A DNA stretch of 64,000 bases from JAHECW01 sp964641415. Lineage in GTDB: Bacteria > Acidobacteriota > Thermoanaerobaculia > Thermoanaerobaculales > Sulfomarinibacteraceae. Each line of letters opens with the position of its first letter. Position 1 is the stretch's first letter. The translations under genes were made by a program, and so were the position numbers. The stretch is from the NCBI GenBank assembly GCA_964641415.1, contig CAZXMW010000010.1, positions 1 through 64,000 on the forward strand, written 5' to 3'. The notes below the pieces were generated by a model, which saw nothing but the letters and a program-made list of their open reading frames with translations, was not told where the DNA came from and did not search any database. This document shows, one piece after another, positions 39,036-48,078 of the stretch.

Positions 39036-40211
39036 ATGATTGTCGGAATCGTCAGGGAAACATTCCCGGGAGAGGCTCGCGTCGCCCTCGTGCCGGCCGG
39101 GGTGCAGCAGCTCGAGCGCGCCGGTATCGAGGTGCTGGTCGAGACCGGGGCCGGGATCGCGGCAGGCTACCCCGACGCCGCATACGTCGATCGGGCCGCG
39201 GAGATCGCGGCCGATCGCGCAGATGTCTTCAAACGCGCCGACGTCGTCGTTCAGGTTCGTGCCTTCGGGGCCAACCCGGACCGGGGCGACGCCGATCTCG
39301 AGCACATCCGCCCGGGTCAGGTCGTGATCGGCGCCTGCGAGCCACTGACCGGGCTCGAGGCCAATCGCGCCGTCGCCGAGACCGGCGCGACTCTGTTCTC
39401 GCTGGAGATGATGCCGCGCATCACCCGCGCTCAGAGCATGGACATCCTGTCCTCCATGGCGACCATCGCCGGCTACAAGGCAGTGCTGCTCGCCGCCGAC
39501 GCACTGCCGAGGATCTTCCCGATGATGATGACCGCCGCCGGGACCCTGGCTGCTGCGCGGGTCTTCGTGGTCGGCGCCGGCGTTGCCGGTCTCCAGGCCA
39601 TCGCGTCGGCCCGTCGTCTCGGCGCCGTGGTCCATGCCTACGACGTCCGCCCGGCGGTTCGCGAGCAGGTCGAGAGCCTCGGCGGAAAATTCGTCGAGAT
39701 CGAGCTTGACGCCGGCAGCTCCGAGGATGCCGGCGGGTACGCCAAGGAGCTCGGCGAGGACTTCTACGCCAAGCAGCGTGCGATGATGCTGGAGGTGGTC
39801 GCGGACAACGACGTCGTCATCACGACCGCGGCCATTCCGGGGAAAAAGGCGCCGATTCTCGTGACCCGGGAGATGGTCGAGGGCATGCGGCCGGGGTCGG
39901 TGGTCGTCGATCTCGCCGCCGAGCGCGGCGGCAACTGCGAGCTGACGAGTCCAGGCGACCGGATCACGCACCAGGGGGTGACCATCATCGGGCCCCTCAA
40001 TCTGCCGTCCGAGGTCCCGTACCACGCGAGCCAGATGTTCTCCAAGAATGTCATCACTTTCCTGCTCCACCTGGTCTCGGACGGCGAGCTGGTCGTCGAC
40101 ACCGACGACGAGATCACCGCCGGCACCCTGATCGTACGTGACGGCCAGGTGGTCCATGACCAGGTGCTCGAGCTGCAGCGCACCGTCGCCGAAGGGAGCG
40201 AGACCACATGA
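39036..40211 (+). CDS. pntAA: NAD(P) transhydrogenase subunit alpha part 1
   Basis: 391-aa NAD(H)-binding domain I of proton-translocating transhydrogenase (NADH + NADP+ to NAD+ + NADPH, driven by the proton gradient). Starts with 'VGIVRETFPGEARVALVP', Rossmann motif VFVVGAGVAGLQAIASA, then 'VHAYDVRPAVREQVESLGG', mobile loop region and 'VVITTAAIPGKKAPILV', all conserved. Split-alpha form, as in many bacteria and in Rhodospirillum. ATG 39036 follows GAAGGGA. Overlaps pntAB by ATGA. Confidence 0.96.
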   Translation: MIVGIVRETFPGEARVALVPAGVQQLERAGIEVLVETGAGIAAGYPDAAYVDRAAEIAADRADVFKRADVVVQVRAFGANPDRGDADLEHIRPGQVVIGACEPLTGLEANRAVAETGATLFSLEMMPRITRAQSMDILSSMATIAGYKAVLLAADALPRIFPMMMTAAGTLAAARVFVVGAGVAGLQAIASARRLGAVVHAYDVRPAVREQVESLGGKFVEIELDAGSSEDAGGYAKELGEDFYAKQRAMMLEVVADNDVVITTAAIPGKKAPILVTREMVEGMRPGSVVVDLAAERGGNCELTSPGDRITHQGVTIIGPLNLPSEVPYHASQMFSKNVITFLLHLVSDGELVVDTDDEITAGTLIVRDGQVVHDQVLELQRTVAEGSETT

Positions 40212-40495
40212 GCGACCTCGTCATGCTGATGACCGTTTTCGTGCTGGCGATCTTCGTCGGTTTCGAGATCATCACGAAGGTTCCGCCGACCCTGCACACG
40301 CCGCTGATGTCGGGATCCAACGCGATCTCCGGCATCACCATCATCGGCGCGCTGATCCTCGCCGGCGCGATCGACAGCCCGCAGCTGTCGAAGCTCCTGG
40401 CGACCGTCGGCGTCGCGTTCGCAACGATCAACGTGGTCGGCGGCTTTCTGGTCACCAACCGGATGCTGAAGATGTTCAGCGAACGCAGGAAATAG
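40208..40495 (+). CDS. pntAB: NAD(P) transhydrogenase subunit alpha part 2
   Basis: 95-aa membrane piece of the transhydrogenase with three hydrophobic helices (about 5-20, 37-54, 62-82) and the family-typical 'FVGFEIITKVPPTLHTPLMSGSNAISGI'. Its start overlaps the pntAA stop; pntB follows after 10 nt. Forms the proton channel together with PntB. Confidence 0.96.
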   Translation: MSDLVMLMTVFVLAIFVGFEIITKVPPTLHTPLMSGSNAISGITIIGALILAGAIDSPQLSKLLATVGVAFATINVVGGFLVTNRMLKMFSERRK

Positions 40496-40505
40496 GGGCT
40501 CGGGC

Positions 40506-42053
40506 ATGCTCTCCCAGCAGATCGTCAACGTCGTGTACCTCGTCGCTGCGGTCCTGTTCATTCTCGACCTCAAGTGGATGGCGCACCCGCGCACAGCGGT
40601 CCGCGGCAACCGCGCCGGCGCCCTCGCCATGGCGCTCGCCATCGCAGCCACCCTGCTCAGTGACCGCTTCGACTGGTCGTACATCCTGATCGGCGTCGCC
40701 GTCGGTTCGGTGATCGGCGCGCTGGCCGCGGTGCGGGTCAAGATGACCGCCATGCCCGAGCTTGTCGGGCTGTTCAACGGCTTCGGCGGCGCCGCCTCGG
40801 TGCTGGTCGCGGGCTCCGCCATCATCGCCGCTGTCGCCTCGGCCGACGCCGACGCCGGGCTGAGGATGCGGGTCGCCACCGTGGTCTCGGCGTTCATCGG
40901 ATCGGTGACCTTCTTCGGCAGCTACGTCGCATTCGGCAAGCTCGCCGAGTTTCTTGCCGTCAAGTGGAAGCTCTACACCTGGCAGAGAGTCGTCAAGTAC
41001 GGTTTCTCGACCGTGGTCGCCGCGGCCGGCATCGGCTACGCCGTCGTCGATGCCGCCGAGGGTTGGCCGGCCTGGCTGGTGGCGGTGTGCGCCGTGCTCA
41101 TCGCGGGTGTTCTGCTCGTCAAGACCGGCCGTTTCCCCGGGATGGACGCGATCAAGATCGTGTCCGCGGCGGTCGCCGTCGGCATCGCGGTGCTGGTTGT
41201 GCTCCAGCCCGACGTCCAGGCCCTGTTCTGGCTGCTCGTCGCGGTTTCCGGCCTGCTCGGCGTCATTCTGACCCTGTCCATCGGCGGCGCCGACATGCCG
41301 GTGGTCATCGCGCTGCTCAATTCGTACTCCGGGCTGGCCGCTGCCGCGACCGGCTTCGTGATCAACAACAACGTGCTCATCATCTCGGGCTCTCTGGTCG
41401 GTGCATCCGGCATCATCCTGACCAACATCATGTGCAAGGCCATGAACCGGTCGCTGGTCAACGTCCTGTTCGGCACCCTGGGCCCGAGCGCCGACACTCC
41501 GGACGCCGATGACGTCTACGGTTCCGTCAAGGCGACCAGCGCCGACGAGATCGCCATGCTGCTCGAAGGTGTTCAGCGGGTGGTCATCGTCCCGGGTTAC
41601 GGGATGGCGGTCGCCCAGGCGCAGCACGCGGTGCGCGACCTCGCCAACCTGCTCGAGGAACGCGGCGCCGCCGTCGAGTACGCCATTCACCCGGTCGCCG
41701 GCCGGATGCCGGGCCACATGAACGTGCTGCTCGCCGAAGCCGATGTGCCCTATGAGGCGCTGGTCGAGATGGACGATGCCAATCCGACAATGGCCCAGGT
41801 CGATGTCGCCATCGTGGTCGGCGCCAATGACGTCGTCAACCCGGTGGCGCGTACCGATCCCCAGAGCGCCATCGCCGGCATGCCGATCATCGAAGTCGAC
41901 AGGGCACGCACAGTGGTCGTCATCAAGCGCAGCCTGAGCCCCGGGTTTGCCGGCATTCCCAACCCGCTGTTCGCCGCCGACAACACACTCATGTTCTTCG
42001 AGGACGGCAAGAAGGCGATCCTCGAACTTGTGGCGGCGGTCAAGGAGCTGTAA
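40506..42053 (+). CDS. pntB: NAD(P) transhydrogenase subunit beta
   Basis: 515 aa: about nine membrane helices (1-300) including the proton-channel helices (VGLFNGFGGAASVLVAG region and 'MPVVIALLNSYSGLAAAATGF'), then the NADP(H)-binding domain III (about 340-515) with 'VVIVPGYGMAVAQAQHAV', 'AIHPVAGRMPGHMNVLLAEA' and 'VVGANDVVNPVA', where the reverse-oriented nucleotide is held. Complete and normal in length. Third gene of the pnt operon; converges with the MscS gene at 42076 with only 22 nt between, and no clear terminator. Confidence 0.97.
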   Translation: MLSQQIVNVVYLVAAVLFILDLKWMAHPRTAVRGNRAGALAMALAIAATLLSDRFDWSYILIGVAVGSVIGALAAVRVKMTAMPELVGLFNGFGGAASVLVAGSAIIAAVASADADAGLRMRVATVVSAFIGSVTFFGSYVAFGKLAEFLAVKWKLYTWQRVVKYGFSTVVAAAGIGYAVVDAAEGWPAWLVAVCAVLIAGVLLVKTGRFPGMDAIKIVSAAVAVGIAVLVVLQPDVQALFWLLVAVSGLLGVILTLSIGGADMPVVIALLNSYSGLAAAATGFVINNNVLIISGSLVGASGIILTNIMCKAMNRSLVNVLFGTLGPSADTPDADDVYGSVKATSADEIAMLLEGVQRVVIVPGYGMAVAQAQHAVRDLANLLEERGAAVEYAIHPVAGRMPGHMNVLLAEADVPYEALVEMDDANPTMAQVDVAIVVGANDVVNPVARTDPQSAIAGMPIIEVDRARTVVVIKRSLSPGFAGIPNPLFAADNTLMFFEDGKKAILELVAAVKEL

Positions 42054-42075
42054 CTCCCTGCCGGCCCCCGGAAAT

Positions 42076-42876
42076 CTAGCTGCGATATACCAGCGCGGGT
42101 CGGCCGATGCCCTGGTCCCGGAATGCCTCGGCAACGCGCTCGGTGACGTCGGTCTCGAAGGCCTTTTCGAAGCGCACGTCGAGCACGTAGGCCTTGGCCC
42201 GCAGCCGCAACGCCGGGCAGCTGCCCTTGAAGGTCTCCGACACCACCACCGTCCACGGTCGACTGAGGTTGACAAAGCGTGAGCTGGTCAGCGCTTCGCG
42301 GACGATGGCCTTGGCCCGCGAGACATCCTGGTCGATCCCGATGTGAAGGTCGATCTCGATCATCATGTCGACGGCGCCGGCATTGCCGGAGGCGACGGCT
42401 TCGGTCAGAAAGAGGTTGTTCGGAATCGTGACCTGGGTGTCGTCGAGGGTGACCAGCCGCACCGAGCGCAAGCCGATGTGACTGATCTCGCCGTACCAGT
42501 CGCCGAAGGTGACCCGGTCCCCGACCTGGAACGGCCGGTCGACCAGGATGACCAGCCCGGCGACCAGGGACGACACCAGGTCCTTCAGAGCGAAACCGAT
42601 CGACACCGCTGCGGCGCCGCCGACCGCGACCCAGGCCGCGGTGTCTCCGGTGAGAACCGCGAGCAGCACCCCGAGCGCGCCGAGGAAGTAGATGAAGAAA
42701 CGGCCGAACGACGCGATTTGGTGGATGAGTAGACGCCGATCGGTGAACCGTTGTCCGAGCCCGTTGGCAAAGTGGGTCACGAAACGGGCGGCGATCACGG
42801 TCACGAGGATGATGAGCACCGCGTACGGCAGCCTGCCGAATTCAACGAGCTCGGTGATCTGGTGCCCGTCGCCCAT
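42076..42876 (-). CDS. small MscS-family channel in ATPase pair
   Basis: 266-aa inner-membrane channel. Three helices (about 15-35, 58-78, 84-108) with the pore signature 'VAVGGAAAVSIGFALKDLVSSLVAGLVIL', then the beta domain ('FQVGDRVTFGDWYGEISHIGLRSVRLVTLDD', 'IPNNLFLTEAVASGNA') and the C-terminal cage domain. Size is close to E. coli MscS. It lies 9 nt after the stop of the 848-aa membrane ATPase on the same strand, so the two are almost certainly co-expressed. MscS proteins normally open by tension without ATP; a dedicated ATPase partner is unusual. Confidence 0.9.
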   Translation of the reverse strand: MGDGHQITELVEFGRLPYAVLIILVTVIAARFVTHFANGLGQRFTDRRLLIHQIASFGRFFIYFLGALGVLLAVLTGDTAAWVAVGGAAAVSIGFALKDLVSSLVAGLVILVDRPFQVGDRVTFGDWYGEISHIGLRSVRLVTLDDTQVTIPNNLFLTEAVASGNAGAVDMMIEIDLHIGIDQDVSRAKAIVREALTSSRFVNLSRPWTVVVSETFKGSCPALRLRAKAYVLDVRFEKAFETDVTERVAEAFRDQGIGRPALVYRS

Positions 42877-42885
42877 GGTCTCTCC

Positions 42886-45432
42886 TCAGCCCGGCAGCAG
42901 GTTGCGTCGCCGAAGCAGGCGAACGGCGGCACGCTGCCAGGCGGTGGTGATGCGGACCAACCCGTTCTCGAACCGTGCGGCGCCGAGGTCGACCAGCCGA
43001 TCGACGTGGATGTGGCACTGACTGACAGTCGACCGGGTCACCGTTGCCAGGTCTTCGACCGACGCGCTTTCGTGGGTCACGATCGCCGCGACCACGAACA
43101 GTCCGGCCTCGCCGCCGGCCTCCAGCCGCGACTGATCGGGCGCCCGGAACAACCGGACCCGCAACCGGTCGCCATGGTCGGGATCCAGGGAACGAACGAA
43201 GAAGTGCAGTGCCACTCTGGGGTTGCCGTTCGAGTAGTCCCACAGCAGCCGCAGGTATCCGTCGGCCGATTCGACCAGCCGAGCCCGGCTCGTGACGCCC
43301 TCGATCCGGTCGACGGCGACGTCGGCATAGTTGAAGGTGATGCCGGAGACCTCGCATCGTTGTCGGATGAGCTCGCGAATCCGTTCCTCGGGCCAGCCGC
43401 CGAGGGCGATTTCGCGACGGAACACCGCCCAGTCTGGGTGGACGGCGCGCAGGTGACGGCACGCGTACTCGGCCATGGCGGCGATCCAGAACACCTGGTG
43501 TCGCGTCCGGTTGACGAGCTCGGCAAAAGCGCTGAAGGCTCTGTAGCCGCCGATCCGGGCGAGGAAGAGGTGCTGGGCGAGATCGAGAATGACGATCCGC
43601 TGCGGCCCGGACTCGAGACGGTCGGAGAGCTCGGCCACGGTCCCGGGCGTGCCCGACACGCCGAGCCTGTCGGCGAGGGCGGCAATCAGAGCCTCGGGAT
43701 CGGTCACCCGCCTGCCGAGCTCGATTCTCAGAATGTCGACGTCCTCCCGCCGCAGCTGGTTGAGCCATGTGGTCTTTCCGATGCCCCGTTCGCCACGCAC
43801 CAGCGTCGAGCCGCCGGCCCCGGACTTCCGCCACTCGGAGATCTGCGCCTGAAGCTCTTCGAGACCGGGAAAGTGGGCCACGACCAGCGGGCCGCGGTCG
43901 ATCGCCGACTCGCTGAACGTCTCGATCACCGCAGGCGGCACGTCGTCGTACACCTCGTCGGCGTAACCCTCGCGTTCGGCCTGCCGCTCCACCCTGCGGC
44001 GGAACAGGAACGCGAGCGCCTTCTGGGTCTCGTCGAAGCGCAGCGCGAAGTCGCGCATCACCGTGGTCAAACCGTGGAAGGAGAGCCAGACGAACGCGGC
44101 CGGCGCGATGAGGGTTCCGTACCAGTGATCGCGGCTCTGTCTGACTGCGGTCGCGAGCGGGCTGTCGGGGCTCAGCTCGAGGAAGGTGTCGACCATCGTC
44201 GTCCGCCACCGGAACAGCTCGACGATGACGGCGAGCAAAACGAACAGCCAGGCGAAGCGGTCGACCATGACGGCGAGGACGCCCCGGCCGAGCCACCGTG
44301 ACGACACCAGCCCGATGACGAGCAGCAGCGCGGTGATGCGCAGGACGGCCCGCACGCTGCGTTCGAGACGGAGGCGTTGCTCGTCGCGGACCCGCATCCT
44401 GTAGTGTTGGGCGATGGACATGAGAAGTCCGGTGGCGCCGTCGACGGCCATCCGGTAGACGCCGTACACCAGCGCGAGCCCGAGCACGATGTCGAGCTCG
44501 ACCTCGCGGGCGAGGGGCCCGAGGGCCCAGCGGAGACCGACGATGCCGAGCACAAAGCTGCCCCACGGCAGCAGCACCTCGACCGCACTGGTGATGCGAT
44601 GGATCCGGCGCTTTGACGCGATCCGTCGAAACGAACGGAACGCCGCCTGGCGGATCCGTTCGAGCCCGTCCGGACCGCGTCGCTTGAACCAGCTCGCGAC
44701 GGCGATGACCAGGATCGCGAGCAGCGCGTGCGACGCCAGCTCGCCCAGCGTGCCCAGACTTCTGAATCGCGTCGGGAGATGCTCGACGTCGTGCAGTCGA
44801 TGGGCCCGGTAGAGCCGGGCCCGGAGCGCCAGGTGGTCGAGTTCGCCCGACAGCCGGCGCCACGTCTCGACATCGAAACCAATTTCCGGGGCGCCGTTCG
44901 CCGACAGCAGGTCGCGGGACGACTGGGCAATGGCGACCAGGCGGCCCAGGGCGTGCTCCAGCGAGGTGACCCGATCCCAGGCCTCGGCGGCGCGCTCCTT
45001 CGAGGCCGCGTCCGACCAGGAGCGGAGGGCCTCCCGGGTCGATCTCTGAACCAGCAGGATGGCGTCGGAGATCTCGCTCTCGAGCCGGTCTGCGGCTTGC
45101 GAGCCGGGCGCTGTCGATTCGCCCCGTCGGCGAAGATCGGAGATCAGCGCATCGATCTCGGCGTCGAGCTTCGGCGTCGTCAGGTCATCCGGCTCGAGCG
45201 TGCTGATCGCGGTTGCGCGGGGTCCTGGATGCGGCGGAGGGGCCGGCTCGGCGGCCGGTTCAACCCGCGAGACGGGGGTTGCGGTCGGCGGCTGCCGAGA
45301 ATCCTGAGCCTCGACCGGCGGCGCGACAACGGCCGCCGCCGTCAGCAGCACGAGCAGACGGCGCCTGAACGGCCGATGTCGCGTCGGCCCGCCGCCGGCG
45401 CCCGACGGTCGAGAAGCTGTCGCGTCGTGCAC
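42886..45432 (-). CDS. membrane protein with P-loop ATPase and winged-helix-like end
   Basis: 848 aa, not recognised as a whole. Signal peptide about 20-42 (LLVLLTAAAVVAPPVEA), a Pro-rich linker, then a periplasmic helical region (about 85-220). Six hydrophobic helices at about 232-248, 285-305, 312-330, 365-378, 385-405 and 437-452 resemble the long N-terminal part of large MscS relatives. A cytosolic ATPase follows: Walker A GERGIGKTT (547-555), Walker B-like RIVILDLAQHLF (612-623, with Asp but no following Glu), and a helical lid. About 770-848 resembles a winged helix (VEDLATVTRSTVSQCHIHVDRLVDLGAARFENG). Layout is AAA/STAND-like. Co-transcribed with the MscS channel at 42076. Confidence 0.8.
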   Translation of the reverse strand: MHDATASRPSGAGGGPTRHRPFRRRLLVLLTAAAVVAPPVEAQDSRQPPTATPVSRVEPAAEPAPPPHPGPRATAISTLEPDDLTTPKLDAEIDALISDLRRRGESTAPGSQAADRLESEISDAILLVQRSTREALRSWSDAASKERAAEAWDRVTSLEHALGRLVAIAQSSRDLLSANGAPEIGFDVETWRRLSGELDHLALRARLYRAHRLHDVEHLPTRFRSLGTLGELASHALLAILVIAVASWFKRRGPDGLERIRQAAFRSFRRIASKRRIHRITSAVEVLLPWGSFVLGIVGLRWALGPLAREVELDIVLGLALVYGVYRMAVDGATGLLMSIAQHYRMRVRDEQRLRLERSVRAVLRITALLLVIGLVSSRWLGRGVLAVMVDRFAWLFVLLAVIVELFRWRTTMVDTFLELSPDSPLATAVRQSRDHWYGTLIAPAAFVWLSFHGLTTVMRDFALRFDETQKALAFLFRRRVERQAEREGYADEVYDDVPPAVIETFSESAIDRGPLVVAHFPGLEELQAQISEWRKSGAGGSTLVRGERGIGKTTWLNQLRREDVDILRIELGRRVTDPEALIAALADRLGVSGTPGTVAELSDRLESGPQRIVILDLAQHLFLARIGGYRAFSAFAELVNRTRHQVFWIAAMAEYACRHLRAVHPDWAVFRREIALGGWPEERIRELIRQRCEVSGITFNYADVAVDRIEGVTSRARLVESADGYLRLLWDYSNGNPRVALHFFVRSLDPDHGDRLRVRLFRAPDQSRLEAGGEAGLFVVAAIVTHESASVEDLATVTRSTVSQCHIHVDRLVDLGAARFENGLVRITTAWQRAAVRLLRRRNLLPG

Positions 45433-45490
45433 CGCGAGATCATGTCACACACGACAGGGCCGCTCAAGTCATGCGCCGTGTCGGGTCGGC

Positions 45491-45519
45491 TTTCGATGGT
45501 TGGGGGGATGGGGTATAAT
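45491..45519 (+). promoter_or_regulatory. promoter of secreted-protein gene
   Basis: TTTCGA at 45491-45496, 17-nt spacer, consensus TATAAT at 45514-45519. A 26-nt stretch carrying GGGGAGGGA then leads to the ATG at 45546. Confidence 0.75.
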
Positions 45520-45545
45520 TCGGCGAAATTTCGGTTGGGGAGGGA

Positions 45546-46292
45546 ATGATGAGATCGAAGCTTGAAATCTTGGGTTATAGCGTCGTTTTGTTGTCGATCG
45601 CAAGTCTTGCCGTCGCACAAGGCGCGACGGAGGAGGCGCAGGAGCTCGCTGCGGCAGCGACGTACGAGGCGACCAATCCGGTTGCGCCTACCTTATGGGC
45701 AGCTGCGCCCGCCGTTGACGGGGGTTCGCCGGAAGCGACGGTGTTCTTCACCGACTTCGAGGGCACCAACGGCGGCGGCGTGGGAACACTCGACTGGCAG
45801 TGGGGAACCTACGCGTGGTCCGGCGCCGTCTGCGGCTATACGCCGGCGCCACCGGTGGCGCCATACTCCGGAACCGATATGTGGGGCACCGTGCTCAACG
45901 ATTGCTACACGAACATCGGCAACCACTCGAGCTCCTGCAGCAATGCCGATCCGAACGATGACAGCATCCTGACCTTTCCCGTCGACCTGACGGGTCTTGC
46001 CGAAGCATGGCTCTATTGGTGGGAGTGGCCCGACATCAACCTGAGCTTCGACTGGGCGGAGGTCCGGGTCAACGGCAATGTCGTGTGGCAGAACTGCACC
46101 GGCGGCTATGTCGCGCCGACGGCCTGGATTCAGCAGGAGGTCGACATCTCGGCGTACGCCGGGGCGCCCGCAACCATCGCTTTCCACTTCATGGCGTCGA
46201 CCGTGGTCGAACGCGGGGGCTGGTGGATCGATGATCTGATGGTGGCCGATGCCCAGATCCCGGTCGAGCTGCTGAGCTTCACGGCCGAGTAG
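45546..46292 (+). CDS. secreted beta-sandwich protein
   Basis: 248 aa. Signal peptide 1-25 (MMRSKLEILGYSVVLLSIA, then AVAQ). The mature protein is a beta-sandwich of the jelly-roll/MAM-like style common in extracellular proteins: 'VFFTDFEGTNGGGVGTLDWQWG', 'LAEAWLYWWEWPDINLSFDWAEVRVNG', 'VDISAYAGAPATIAFHF' and 'GGWWIDDLMVADA'; four Cys between about 96 and 185 could form disulfides. It ends at 'IPVELLSFTAE', a short tail like the start of a C-terminal secretion segment, which may be truncated. Strong promoter and ribosome binding site suggest high expression. No catalytic motif. Confidence 0.78.
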   Translation: MMRSKLEILGYSVVLLSIASLAVAQGATEEAQELAAAATYEATNPVAPTLWAAAPAVDGGSPEATVFFTDFEGTNGGGVGTLDWQWGTYAWSGAVCGYTPAPPVAPYSGTDMWGTVLNDCYTNIGNHSSSCSNADPNDDSILTFPVDLTGLAEAWLYWWEWPDINLSFDWAEVRVNGNVVWQNCTGGYVAPTAWIQQEVDISAYAGAPATIAFHFMASTVVERGGWWIDDLMVADAQIPVELLSFTAE

Positions 46293-46337
46293 TCGTCACT
46301 CCCGTTCGATCTCGGGTCATGCAGATCGGGTCAGCCG

Positions 46338-47897
46338 TCACCGGGCCCGAGGCAGCCTGACGGTCATTGCGGCGCCGCCGCCCAACCGGTTGGCGGCGGT
46401 GATGGCGCCCCGATACGCTTCGACCACCGCCTTGACGATCGCGAGCCCGAGCCCTGAGTGCCCATCGTCATCGGGGTCGTCAGGCCGGTACGAGAAGAAC
46501 CGGTCGAAGACCCGGTCGATGTGCTCGTCCGGGATGCCCGGTCCCTCGTCGGTCACCATGACCACCGCGGTGTCGGAATCGACCCGAAGGGTGACCGTGA
46601 CCGCGCCGTCCGGTGGCGAGAAGCTCACCGCATTGGCGAGCAGATTCTCGAAGACCTGGGTGAGCCGATCCGCCGAGGCCATCACGGTGGCCTCGTTATC
46701 GAGGAGCTCCAGGCTGAACTTCGGCCCCCGTCCGGCGCGGCGCAGCCGGAAAGCCTCGACAAGCCCGTTCAGGAGGCGATCGAGCACGACGACTTCGAGC
46801 TCCTCCTCGTCGATTCGAGCGTCGATGCTGGAGACCTCGCGGGCTTCGGTCAGCAGGCGTTCCATGCGCGCCACGTCGCGCTGGATCATGGTCAGAAAAC
46901 GGCGTCGTTCGTCGGGATCGTCGATCTCCAGAGCCATGTCGGTGGCCGAGCGGATCGCGGCGAGCGGGTTCTTGAACTCGTGCGAAACGTCGGCGGCGAA
47001 CGACTCGGTGAACCGGAGGTGCTCCTCGAGACGGCGCGTCAGCTCGGCGAGAGCGCGTTCCAGGTCGCCGATCTCGTCCGCTCTTTGGGTCGGCTCGAAG
47101 CCGCCCCGAAGCCGGCCGCGGCGATCGAGGATGGCGTCGGCTCTTCGACGCAAACGTGCGAGCGGGCGCGCGATGGTTGTGGCCACGAGCAGGGTCAGCA
47201 CGGTGGCCGCGGCGAGGCTGACGAGAAACACGCGGAAGACGTCGAGCCGGACCGAGTCGAGCGCCTGGAGAATCCTGCGGGTCGACTGGGAAACCAGCAC
47301 GGCCCCTTCGACGACGCCGTTGACCCGAACCGGGATCGCGATGTACAGAGTCACCGAGCGCTCGCTGCCCGGAGTGATTCTGGTCGTCGCCCCGTAGCGA
47401 CCGGCGAGCGCGTCGCTGACCTCAGGGGCGTCGAGAAAGCTGGTCGGCTGCCACTGATCGGCATGCTGCTCGTCCTCGGACGTCCCGGTCAGCCAGCGCA
47501 GGGCACGGAACGGCAGCGAGCCGATGCGGTACAGCAGCGAGGCGTCCTCGGCGCGGGTCCTTGCGGGCTCGGCTGAAGCCGCGTCGTCGCGTCTCGGGCC
47601 GAGGCTGGCCGAGTCGGCGAGCAGCTCGCCGTCGCGGCCGATGACCCGCAGCCGGGCGAGATGCCGACGGTCGAGCTGAACCAGGATGCGGCGCGCGTCG
47701 GCGGCCTCGAATCGGCTCATGGCCTCGAGAGCGGCGGCGAACAAACGCCCCTCCTGGGCCATGGTCCGCTCTTGCGCCTCGAGCAGGTGGCGTTCGTAGG
47801 TGTCGAGGAAGAGAACGCCTGCCATGGGCAGGAAGACGACGAGCACGTTGAACGCGAGCAGCCGCACCGAGATGCGGGACAGCCACCTCAGGGCCAT
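46338..47897 (-). CDS. ChvG-like sensor histidine kinase
   Basis: 519 aa. Transmembrane helix about 12-32, periplasmic sensing domain about 35-215 (DRRHLARLRVIGRDGELLADS is typical of ChvG/stimulus-sensing kinases), second helix about 220-243, HAMP about 243-297, HisKA with the phosphorylated His at about 306 (ADVSHEFKNPLAAI), and HATPase with 'FENLLANAVSFSPPDG', 'VMVTDEGPGIP', 'FFSYRPDDPDDDGHSGLGLAIVKAVVEAYRG'. I use ATG 47895-47897, directly before the helix; upstream frame is non-coding in composition. The 181-nt gap to the response regulator is long for a two-component operon. ChvG relatives sense acid or envelope stress. Confidence 0.88.
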   Translation of the reverse strand: MALRWLSRISVRLLAFNVLVVFLPMAGVLFLDTYERHLLEAQERTMAQEGRLFAAALEAMSRFEAADARRILVQLDRRHLARLRVIGRDGELLADSASLGPRRDDAASAEPARTRAEDASLLYRIGSLPFRALRWLTGTSEDEQHADQWQPTSFLDAPEVSDALAGRYGATTRITPGSERSVTLYIAIPVRVNGVVEGAVLVSQSTRRILQALDSVRLDVFRVFLVSLAAATVLTLLVATTIARPLARLRRRADAILDRRGRLRGGFEPTQRADEIGDLERALAELTRRLEEHLRFTESFAADVSHEFKNPLAAIRSATDMALEIDDPDERRRFLTMIQRDVARMERLLTEAREVSSIDARIDEEELEVVVLDRLLNGLVEAFRLRRAGRGPKFSLELLDNEATVMASADRLTQVFENLLANAVSFSPPDGAVTVTLRVDSDTAVVMVTDEGPGIPDEHIDRVFDRFFSYRPDDPDDDGHSGLGLAIVKAVVEAYRGAITAANRLGGGAAMTVRLPRAR

Positions 47898-48078
47898 CGA
47901 GCATCCCGTCGCATCGGCGCTGATCGCGATTCGGCCCTGTGTTGCCCGTTGGACCCGACATCGCACCTCGACGCGACAGGGCGAACGATGAGAAGCCGCC
48001 GGAGACGACCGTCGTGCCGTCGTGTCGGCACGGCCGTGACATTGATCACCGGTCGCCCGAGACTTCGGGCGTGCGCGG

